NCBI RefSeq assembly: GCF_003201875.1
Contig: NZ_QJKD01000014.1
Span: forward strand, 62,001-126,000
Length of the DNA: 64,000 nucleotides
Source: Hungatella effluvii
Lineage (GTDB): Bacteria; Bacillota; Clostridia; Lachnospirales; Lachnospiraceae
Direction: 5' to 3'
Shown: one piece after another, positions 1 through 6,139 of the stretch
Layout of the letters: each line of letters starts with the position of its first letter
Position numbering within the stretch: position 1 is the stretch's first letter
Notes under the pieces: model-generated
Told to the model about the DNA's origin: nothing
Databases searched by the model: none
Seen by the model: the letters and a program-made list of their open reading frames with translations, nothing else
Made by a program: the position numbers and the translations under genes

Positions 1-105
1 CCGTCTCCCCAGTCCCCGTCCCCTCTGGTATCAATTTCATCAATTCTTCCATCGATATTCAGAAGATAGGCCGCAGTATTAACTCCAATCAATTTCCCTT
101 GCCTT
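1..105 (-). pseudogene. Truncated duplicate of the 174-aa gene at 2167-2691
   Basis: The first ~105 bases closely match the interior of the gene at 2167-2691 (about positions 2345-2445). Read on the minus strand, the conserved stretch runs from LIGVNTAAYLLNIDGR through DEIDTRGDGDWGD, against LIGVDTAAYLLNIDGR and DEIDTGGDGYWGD in the intact gene. One G is missing in the run before the LIG codons, so the upstream reading frame is shifted, and similarity stops about 10 bases before the end of the next gene. The piece has no start codon and runs off the left window edge, so its full length is unknown. It is either a broken paralogue or the scar of a recombination between two related genes in the element. 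Confidence 0.7.
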
Positions 106-117
106 CCCGTTCAAATT

Positions 118-1317
118 TTACAGTTGCATACTCATTTCGGAATCTGGCTCCGCGCTTGCCCTAACAAATGGCTGCTCATTTCGCCTGATTGAACCATAAG
201 CGGTATAGCCCAGCCCCTCGTTTCCAATCTGCCGCCTCCCATACCCATCGAAGTCAAAAAAATCAAAGGCTGGGTCGGAAATATTGATCCCTCCTTCGCA
301 AAATTTTGTTTTCATGTATTCTGTTTGTGAAACACAATAACCATCAAAATCATAGCAGGCCAGATTTAACGCAATGTCGAGAGCTAATCCGCAGTCCAGA
401 CATTGTTCATATTCAAGGGCTGCCTTATACATAGTTAAGTCACCATCGTCCCATAGACTTTTCACCGCATCTGTCAGTTCGTTTATCATTAATAGATCCG
501 TGTCTACTGTAATCATGCTTGCCAATGCAGGAACCGCACATATCTTTTCAACAATCACACAGTCTTTCCATGATTGAACACCTAAAGTTAATAATGCAGT
601 GGCAATACGATCGGCCTCCGAAGGGAATGTGATCCAAACCGACTTCTGATCGTCTGCTTGATCCTCATTCGTTTCATCTGTATTTTTTAACAGCATCGAA
701 AGAATAGACAATTCTTCTGGATAACCAGGAAGATTTACTCCATCATAACCTTCATTCCAGTCATCAGAAAAGCGATACAGATAGCCCTTTTCTGTGAAGA
801 TTCCGTTCCCATGTTCTTTTAACACTTCAATGATTTTCTTTTTTTCTTGCAAACCCATGTATTGATCCGGTATATGTGACACGTAATCGAGTAAATCTCC
901 CTGTAAGCACACTTCTTCCAGCATAAAATGATCGGGAATTTCTTTGTAAAACTTGAACTTATCCAGGTTATATGCCGTATTAATCAGTTCTTTCATGGTC
1001 ATCACTGTGTCCTTATCACTTACCCTTCGTATTTTTAATGCGCTGTCAAAAATCAATATTTCTTCTTCAGACATTTGGGTGATCATAGAAGATAGAAAGT
1101 TGATCTCCTCCAAACTTATTTCTTCCGCTAGTATTAAGTGGAATGTAACCGCTCCAGGCCAATCCTTAAATCGATGGATTTCATAGCTTTTCCCTTTCTC
1201 AATATGAGCTCGCTCTCTCGCATCTTCTATTTCCCATTGGTTTGCAGGCAGATTTAAAATGGCACCGCTGTATCCATCTCGTCCCTTGTAATCACCAGCA
1301 GTTAAATGTATCTGCAT
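118..1317 (-). CDS. ArdA-like antirestriction protein
   Basis: The 399-residue product resembles the ArdA-type antirestriction proteins of Firmicute conjugative elements. ArdA proteins are acidic DNA mimics that block type I restriction enzymes. The N-terminal ~95 residues have the ArdA pattern: a short beta start, a residue block linking to ISLEEINFLSSMI, then a helix. The C-terminus has the DFDGYGRR...YGSIRRNEQPF block seen in clostridial element-borne relatives. The protein is strongly acidic, as expected for a DNA mimic. It is about twice the length of classical ArdA (~165 aa), so the middle part has no assigned role. A 7-5-7 palindrome lies ~110 bp upstream. The family call comes from recalled sequence pattern and is moderately sure; the restriction-blocking activity is inference. 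Confidence 0.6.
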   Translation of the reverse strand: MQIHLTAGDYKGRDGYSGAILNLPANQWEIEDARERAHIEKGKSYEIHRFKDWPGAVTFHLILAEEISLEEINFLSSMITQMSEEEILIFDSALKIRRVSDKDTVMTMKELINTAYNLDKFKFYKEIPDHFMLEEVCLQGDLLDYVSHIPDQYMGLQEKKKIIEVLKEHGNGIFTEKGYLYRFSDDWNEGYDGVNLPGYPEELSILSMLLKNTDETNEDQADDQKSVWITFPSEADRIATALLTLGVQSWKDCVIVEKICAVPALASMITVDTDLLMINELTDAVKSLWDDGDLTMYKAALEYEQCLDCGLALDIALNLACYDFDGYCVSQTEYMKTKFCEGGINISDPAFDFFDFDGYGRRQIGNEGLGYTAYGSIRRNEQPFVRASAEPDSEMSMQL

Positions 1318-1428
1318 GAGACACTCCTTTCCTAAATGAATTGTCTGTTTTTTAATCCAACCGCGGTCTTTGTTACTGTTACCGTTACTGAAATATAATG
1401 ACCTATCCTTTAGAAAACTCTATTTACT

Positions 1429-1447
1429 GGTTATCCCCCTGATAACC
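1429..1447. repeat. 7-5-7 palindrome, copy 1
   Basis: GGTTATC, 5-nt spacer CCCCT, GATAACC. It sits upstream of the ArdA-like gene and marks the left end of the ~220-bp repeat copy A. The perfect arms recur at four other full sites in this region. Confidence 0.85.
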
Positions 1448-1652
1448 AATTAATTAAACTCTCCCCTATCTCTATTAAGTACTTTCTATTTTCCCCTCTG
1501 AGCAACCTCCACCAGCAAAAAATTCTTTCCAAACACCTCCAAGACAGCCACCCATTCGCCTTCTATCTATTAAAATCCATTTTTTCAGCCTAAATACACA
1601 GTTCATTTTCATCCGAATTTCGTCGACTTTTCCGTCCAAAGCCACTATATTT
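1429..1652 (-). repeat. Intergenic repeat, copy A
   Basis: This stretch aligns over its length with 3841-4062. Both start with the palindrome, then share the blocks ACTTTCTATTTTC, TTCCAAAC, ATCTATTAAAA, CCTAAA-ACACAG, CCGAATTTCG and AAGCCACTA at matching spacing. The copies differ by many substitutions and small indels, so they are old. A 74-codon open frame (1475-1699, minus) overlaps copy A, but the matching frame in the other copy has in-frame stops, so it is not counted as a gene. The function of the repeat is unknown. Confidence 0.7.
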
Positions 1653-1695
1653 TCTGACTGCAGCTTTAGCAAACCATGTCGTTTAAGTCTTGCCA

Positions 1696-2118
1696 TCAAA
1701 GGTTCATCCGTGGTCCTCTCGATAGTCCTTCCTCCTGAAACATACTAATATAGCAATCCACCATCTCCGCTATTTTCTGATAATCGCTTTCAATCGGTTT
1801 ATAGACATACCAGTCAATTTTATTCGCATCTTTCCAAATTTGAGGACATACTCCATCTTCAAAATAGGGGTTACTGACTGATTTGATGCCTAAAACTTCT
1901 TGAAACTCCAAGTTATTCTTATCAATAACACCTTCTTTCCGGTTAATCATCGTCATGGATATTCCGCTGTAGGTGGATAACACAGAACGTAGAAATTCCA
2001 GCCGAAGTCGAATCTCTTCACTTATTCTTACGTAGCCGACGTCTCCAACAAATGTAACCATACTACAGAGCTGGCTCATATCTGTCATTTTTTTCAATTC
2101 CCGCTGTAAAAATGTCAT
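1696..2118 (-). CDS. Hypothetical protein of the element
   Basis: A 140-residue soluble protein with no signal peptide, membrane segment or motif that I recognise. The start is supported by GGAGG five bases before ATG. It is separated by ~50 bases from the 174-aa gene upstream, so the two are probably co-transcribed. Composition and AT-rich surroundings match the neighbouring element genes. No function can be given from sequence alone. Confidence 0.7.
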   Translation of the reverse strand: MTFLQRELKKMTDMSQLCSMVTFVGDVGYVRISEEIRLRLEFLRSVLSTYSGISMTMINRKEGVIDKNNLEFQEVLGIKSVSNPYFEDGVCPQIWKDANKIDWYVYKPIESDYQKIAEMVDCYISMFQEEGLSRGPRMNL

Positions 2119-2166
2119 AGTACCTCCCCATATTTATTAAACATCTAAAACCGAAAACTAGTTACT

Positions 2167-2691
2167 TCATTTCATCTGTTGTTCGCTGCATTCTACTTGA
2201 TCACAAAGCGGCGAGACTTCCTTGAAAAAATATTGAATCCTTCCCTTCATACTTGCAAGATTTTCAAACTCAGGCATAATAACCGTCATGACTACTGCGT
2301 CAAGGTACTCGTTTCCCTTATGAGTGTGATAAAATTCCTGACAGTCTCCCCAGTATCCGTCTCCTCCGGTATCAATTTCATCGGTTCTTCCATCGATATT
2401 CAGAAGATATGCCGCAGTATCAACTCCAATCAATTTCCCCTTCTGTACCTGTGTTTCATACATATAGCCTTTCATGTAAGTATCTATGGTACCTTTTCTG
2501 GCCAGGTAGACAATCATCTTGCTGTCCTCGATCCCATTTTCCTCCAGAACTACTCTTGCCTCAAAATCATTTGGTAGCTTATAATCGCCTACTAATCTGG
2601 ACAACTTTTCTCCTTCAAACTGCTCAAAATACATTGGATCTCCCAATTGTATGTGGCTGGGACATTTTACAGAATAAATCTCTCTTTTCAT
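2167..2691 (-). CDS. Hypothetical protein of the element (has a broken duplicate)
   Basis: A 174-residue protein with no recognised family. It starts with an antiparallel-beta-like stretch and has a central block LIGVDTAAYLLNIDGR followed by a Gly/Asp/Trp-rich segment (GGDGYWGD), then an acidic and aromatic tail. No signal peptide or membrane segment is visible. The start is supported by AAGGAGA seven bases upstream of ATG. A copy of the central block, frameshifted and cut off, lies at 1-105, so at least two relatives existed in this element. A palindrome (2725-2743) lies 34 bases upstream of the start, where an operator would be expected. Confidence 0.75.
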   Translation of the reverse strand: MKREIYSVKCPSHIQLGDPMYFEQFEGEKLSRLVGDYKLPNDFEARVVLEENGIEDSKMIVYLARKGTIDTYMKGYMYETQVQKGKLIGVDTAAYLLNIDGRTDEIDTGGDGYWGDCQEFYHTHKGNEYLDAVVMTVIMPEFENLASMKGRIQYFFKEVSPLCDQVECSEQQMK

Positions 2692-2724
2692 TTACCGTCT
2701 CCTTTTAAATAAATTAAATACTCA

Positions 2725-2743
2725 GGTTATCACAGTGATAACC
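2725..2743. repeat. 7-5-7 palindrome, copy 2
   Basis: GGTTATC, spacer ACAGT, GATAACC. It is 34 bases upstream of the gene starting at 2691, in the promoter-proximal gap, and is a candidate operator. Confidence 0.85.
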
Positions 2744-2790
2744 CTAAAATTAATTTTAAGTATTATCTATCCCAAACAAACCTGTAATGC

Positions 2791-3225
2791 TTATTCAGTT
2801 TTTAACACGCTTTCTTCCTGCAGCATTATTCTAAACTGCTCTGGCTCGATTCCTACTTCATTACATGCCTCCAATACTTCTTTGGGTAATATCTCGTCTG
2901 CTTTAGCGGCTTGAATCACGATCAGTCCCTTTTTGCAAATCACATCCAAATCTGCTTCCAGAGGAATCCCAGCATCAATCATTAACTCATTAGGTATCGT
3001 TAACGACACCTCCTCTTCCATTTCCATCTCCCGCTGTATTTTTTCTACTCCATCCTTGGTCAAAATAAACTCCCTAAATTTATTTACAATTTCTGTATCC
3101 GATGGACATAAATATGCAATATAAATTTGTTCATTCTTTCCGATTCCCATCTGTGAAAGAATATGATTGTTAAGCAGCAGCTCTCCATTTACATTTGTCT
3201 CTAAAAATATTTCCCTTAATATCAT
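2791..3225 (-). CDS. Possible AbrB/SpoVT-type DNA-binding protein
   Basis: The ORF can be read from 3243, but AGGAGAGG sits five bases before the ATG at 3225, so that start (144 aa) is preferred. The middle of the protein (VSLTIPNELMIDAGI, then a hydrophilic turn and a short hydrophobic strand) fits the swapped-hairpin pattern of AbrB/MazE DNA-binding domains, in which a 'tIPkelr..lgi' strand-helix is followed by a beta hairpin. The N-terminal part (LLNNHILSQMGIGKNEQIYIAYL) may be a second, diverged copy of the same fold. If so, this could be the regulator that binds the palindromes around it, one of which (3258-3276) lies 32 bases upstream of its own start. The family call is tentative. Confidence 0.6.
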   Translation of the reverse strand: MILREIFLETNVNGELLLNNHILSQMGIGKNEQIYIAYLCPSDTEIVNKFREFILTKDGVEKIQREMEMEEEVSLTIPNELMIDAGIPLEADLDVICKKGLIVIQAAKADEILPKEVLEACNEVGIEPEQFRIMLQEESVLKTE

Positions 3226-3257
3226 AACTTCCTCTCCTGACATAATTTATTTTTGAC

Positions 3258-3276
3258 GGTTATCGCTCTGATAACC
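3258..3276. repeat. 7-5-7 palindrome, copy 3
   Basis: GGTTATC, spacer GCTCT, GATAACC, 32 bases upstream of the AbrB-like gene start at 3225. Half-sites GGTTATC also occur at 3387-3393 and 3414-3420. Confidence 0.85.
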
Positions 3277-3326
3277 TATGAATTCTATAAAATTTTATTT
3301 TCCTTCCCCCTTCCTCTTTCCCTTTT

Positions 3327-3360
3327 AAAAAAGCAGGCAATCTCTAAAAAATCACCTGCT
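3327..3360 (-). terminator. Terminator-like hairpin in the repeat region
   Basis: On the minus strand AGCAGG (3360-3355) pairs with CCTGCT (3337-3332) and is followed directly by a run of T (3331-3327). It lies upstream of the palindrome at 3258-3276 and would insulate the AbrB-like gene from readthrough. A related hairpin followed by a palindrome is found at 3783-3817. Confidence 0.55.
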
Positions 3361-3446
3361 GGTCAATAAATAAACTAAGTTTTGCCGGTTATCACCACTT
3401 TCCAAAACTTTTTGGTTATCACATTTTCTCTTTAAACGTAGCAAAA

Positions 3447-3473
3447 CCCCGGTTCAAAATCCTCGAACCGGGG
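3447..3473. terminator. Perfect 9-bp stem-loop
   Basis: CCCCGGTTC and GAACCGGGG form perfect arms around a 9-base loop. On the minus strand it is followed by TTTTGCT, a weak U tract. It may be a terminator, or part of the repeat unit next to it. Confidence 0.5.
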
Positions 3474-3482
3474 TATGTCATC

Positions 3483-3625
3483 CACACTTTGCCATTTTCA
3501 GCCTCATAAAACACAGCCGAAAAGAGCATAATTTTAGCTCATTTTTAGCCTCAAAGCCACCATATCTTGTGGTTTCACTCGCTTATTTCTTCAAATACCA
3601 CAAGTGTCATCCAAATGACTGCTTA
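3483..3625 (-). repeat. Diverged copy of the rlmD 3' end and downstream sequence (copy B)
   Basis: Read on the minus strand, this stretch parallels the last codons of rlmD and the bases after its stop. Both have GGATG-CACTTGTGG, then AGCGAG, AAACCACAAGAT, GTGGCTT and a purine-rich block. Both contain an inverted pair CTTGTGG/CCACAAG (3566-3572 with 3598-3604 here; 4063-4069 with 4095-4101 at rlmD). Such a copy is what insertion of an element into the 3' end of rlmD would leave at the far junction, but the divergence means it is not a fresh attachment site. About 850 bases around it (3226-4077) carry only repeats and hairpins and no gene. Confidence 0.6.
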
Positions 3626-3668
3626 CACCTCATCAATCGCCTTCCCAATATCACCTCTATAATTATCT

Positions 3669-3687
3669 GGTTATCACCCTGATAACC
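3669..3687. repeat. 7-5-7 palindrome, copy 4
   Basis: GGTTATC, spacer ACCCT, GATAACC, in the gene-free region between the rlmD-tail copy and the next terminator. Confidence 0.85.
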
Positions 3688-3782
3688 AATAGATTACCAC
3701 TCACTAACCCCTTCCATTTCATTACCTTTATATCCACTCTCTTCAACATACATCTATTATTATTTTTATCATATTCACCAAT

Positions 3783-3817
3783 AAAAAAAGACCAAGCCAA
3801 ATATTTTCACCTGATCT
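3783..3817 (-). terminator. Terminator-like hairpin downstream of rlmD
   Basis: On the minus strand AGATCAGGT (3817-3809) pairs with CTTGGTCT, partly through G-U pairs, and runs into seven Ts (3789-3783). It is the first plausible terminator after rlmD on that strand. Confidence 0.5.
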
Positions 3818-3840
3818 TCTTCAAAAACTTTTATTTTTCT

Positions 3841-3859
3841 GGTTATCACCCCAATAACC
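3841..3859. repeat. 7-5-7 palindrome, copy 5 (one mismatch)
   Basis: GGTTATC, spacer ACCCC, AATAACC. One arm has G changed to A. It marks the left end of repeat copy C. Confidence 0.75.
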
Positions 3860-4062
3860 AGTTAGTTAAAATCTATCCTGTTTCCATAAATTACTTTCTA
3901 TTTTCTCCGCTCCCCAACCACACTCAGTTAAAAATCCCTTCCAAACGCCCCAAAAACAGCCCCTCATCCGGCCGATATCTATTAAAAGCCATATTTACGT
4001 CCTAAAAACACAGCTCAATTTTGCCCGAATTTCGGCCATTTTTTGCTCCTAAGCCACTACAT
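3841..4062 (-). repeat. Intergenic repeat, copy C
   Basis: This is the second long copy of the repeat described at 1429-1652, abutting the 3' end of rlmD. Its right end merges into the sequence that is also duplicated in copy B. No open frame is conserved between the copies. Confidence 0.7.
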
Positions 4063-4077
4063 CTTGTGGTTTTCTCG

Positions 4078-5448
4078 CTATTTTTCTTCTTCATCCACAA
4101 GTGACATCCGACAACACACTTCGACATTCCCCGTCCCCGGAAACATATCCACCGCACATACCTTCTCCACCTGATACCCTCTCTCCTGGAACACCACCAG
4201 ATCTCTCACCAGGCTCGTAGGCTTACAAGAAATATACACAATTCTCTTCACCCCATAGTCGATGATTTTCCCCAGCGCCTTCGGATGGATTCCGTCTCTC
4301 GGCGGGTCCAGAATAATCAAATCCGGTTTTTCCCCGATATCATCGATAACCTTCAGAACGTCTCCCGCGATAAACTCGCAGTTATCCAGCCCGTTCATCC
4401 TCGCATTCTCCTTTGCGGCCTCCACGGCCTCTTCCACGATCTCCACTCCGACCACCTTTTTGGCGACCGGCGCAATCATCTGAGCGATGGTTCCGGTTCC
4501 GCTGTATAAGTCGAATACGACCATGTCTTTCGTATCGCCGACATAGCTTCTCGCCTTATCGTACAGCACCTCAGCCCCCAGCGAATTCGTCTGGAAGAAG
4601 GAAAACGGAGATATCTTAAACTTTAACCCCAGCAGCTCCTCATAGAAATAGTCCTGTCCATACAGAATATCGGTTCTGTCATTCTTCACCGCATCGGACA
4701 GACTGTCATTCCACGTATGAAGAATACCAACGATCCGGCCGCTTAACGGAAGGGAAAGCAGCAGCTCCGCAAATGGCTTCAAATCCGGATCCTCCTGGCT
4801 CGTCGTCACTAAATCCACCAAAATCTCCCCTGTCTTAACCGCGCGGCGCACCAGAAGATGGCGTAAATAACCCGTATGCTGCATCTTTTTATAAAATCCC
4901 AGCCCCAGCTTCTCAAAAAACTCTTTGGAGGCCTTTAAAATCTCACAAAAATCCGGATTTACGATCTGACACTCTGTGGTAGTCACCACATCATAAAAGC
5001 TTCCGCGCCGGTGCATCCCCAGTGCCATCGGACCGTCCTTAAACTCATCGCCAAATGAGAACTCCATCTTATTACGGTATCCGCCGGACTCCGGACTACC
5101 CAGAATCCCCTCAAACTCATAAGAATCACAGACACTGTCCAGAAGGCTCCTCACCTGCTTTTCCTTTATCTCCAGCTGCTTTTCGTAAGGGATCGTCTGG
5201 TAAATACAACCGCCGCAGGCGCCAAAATGGATACATGGCTTTTCCGCAGTCTCCAGAGGTGACTTTTCCACCACCTCCACGATCTTTCCTTCCAGCCGTC
5301 CGCCCCGCTTCTTCGTAATCATCACGGATACCTTCTGTCCCGGAAGTGCGTGCTTCACTGTAATCTTTCCGGATTCCGTCACCAGTGTCCCTTTATCCGG
5401 AAAATCGAATTTCTCTATAGTACCTTCATATATCTCGCCTTTTTTCAC
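4078..5448 (-). CDS. rlmD: 23S rRNA (uracil-5-)-methyltransferase RlmD/RumA
   Basis: This 456-residue enzyme methylates uracil C5 in 23S rRNA using S-adenosylmethionine. An N-terminal TRAM RNA-binding domain (about residues 1-60) is followed by the iron-sulfur cluster cysteines C72, C78 and C81 in CIHFGACGGC, with a fourth likely in the TECQ block. The C-terminal SAM domain has DLYSGTGTIAQ, the DPPRDG loop and the catalytic cysteine in VYISCKP. The start codon is GTG at 5448, preceded by AGGAG. Several related enzymes (RlmCD, TrmFO-independent m5U methylases) share this layout in Firmicutes, so the exact target uridine is not certain. Its 3' end is the junction with the repeat-rich region, and its tail is duplicated at 3483-3625. 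Confidence 0.93.
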   Translation of the reverse strand: MKKGEIYEGTIEKFDFPDKGTLVTESGKITVKHALPGQKVSVMITKKRGGRLEGKIVEVVEKSPLETAEKPCIHFGACGGCIYQTIPYEKQLEIKEKQVRSLLDSVCDSYEFEGILGSPESGGYRNKMEFSFGDEFKDGPMALGMHRRGSFYDVVTTTECQIVNPDFCEILKASKEFFEKLGLGFYKKMQHTGYLRHLLVRRAVKTGEILVDLVTTSQEDPDLKPFAELLLSLPLSGRIVGILHTWNDSLSDAVKNDRTDILYGQDYFYEELLGLKFKISPFSFFQTNSLGAEVLYDKARSYVGDTKDMVVFDLYSGTGTIAQMIAPVAKKVVGVEIVEEAVEAAKENARMNGLDNCEFIAGDVLKVIDDIGEKPDLIILDPPRDGIHPKALGKIIDYGVKRIVYISCKPTSLVRDLVVFQERGYQVEKVCAVDMFPGTGNVEVCCRMSLVDEEEK

Positions 5449-5605
5449 GTCATCTGCTCCTGTTCTCGTTTATTCCCGCAAGCAACGAGCCAATCATCCA
5501 ACATCGTTTCTCACTGCCCTCATACCTCACCACTCTACATTCCCCACCACTCTTCATTCCCTGCCGTGCTCGTCCCACCTCACCTCTCCCCCCGCCCTGA
5601 CAGCG

Positions 5606-5646
5606 TCAAAAAGCGTGTCTCAATCGCTGAGGCACGCTTCTTTTTT
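5606..5646. terminator. Bidirectional terminator
   Basis: AAGCGTG-CTCA pairs with TGAG-CACGCTT around 5611-5639. A T run follows on the plus strand (5641-5646) and an A run precedes it (5606-5610), so it works for the minus-strand gene ending at 5660. The 211 bases up to rlmD hold nothing else recognisable. Confidence 0.85.
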
Positions 5647-5659
5647 CTAAATGTCCTTC

Positions 5660-5962
5660 TTACTGTTCAGAACCCTCGCCCGGTGTATCGTCTTCGAAGA
5701 AATCATCATCGAAATCATCGTCGAAATCATCTTCAAAATCCTCTAAATAATCCGGTGTGAAGAAACGGTAAACCGCATACGCAATGCCAGCGACTGCCGC
5801 TACAGCACCAATGATGGCAAGTATCCATAGAATACAGTTTTTCTTCTTTTCGTCTTCTTCTCTCTTGTGCAGCAACTCGTTCAGTCTGCTTGAATTCACG
5901 AGTTCCTCTACTCTGTTCATAGCTTCTTTGCTCATCGTATCGAATCTGTTCATATCATCCAC
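5660..5962 (-). CDS. Small single-pass membrane protein with acidic tail
   Basis: The 100-residue protein has a charged N-terminal half with helical, coiled-coil-like character (residues 1-42), one membrane segment (about 44-68, ILWILAIIGAVAAVAGIAYAVY) and a C-terminal tail built almost only of Asp, Glu and Phe (DDFDDDFDDDF). Proteins of this plan are common in Lachnospiraceae but I know no function for them. The orientation cannot be fixed; the positive KKK before the membrane segment suggests the N-terminus is inside and the acidic tail outside. It stands alone with its own terminator. A TATAAT box near 6035-6040 on the minus strand could be its -10 site. Confidence 0.85.
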   Translation of the reverse strand: MDDMNRFDTMSKEAMNRVEELVNSSRLNELLHKREEDEKKKNCILWILAIIGAVAAVAGIAYAVYRFFTPDYLEDFEDDFDDDFDDDFFEDDTPGEGSEQ

Positions 5963-6139
5963 GTCCTTTCTGAGAGCCTATTCCATAAAAAATATGCGGC
6001 AGAAACGAAATCTTTCTGTCTGTCGTTCTTATTATACCATCATCTTTATGCTTTTACTATCTTTTTTGCTTTTTTTTATTTATTTCAGTTTTTATCCGTA
6101 ACGGTCCAGATGGATCACCTTCTTGACCGGAAAAGCTGA

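Noticed and set aside
1475..1699. 74-codon open frame on the minus strand
   Set aside because: It overlaps repeat copy A, has no clear RBS, and the corresponding frame in copy C is interrupted by stops.
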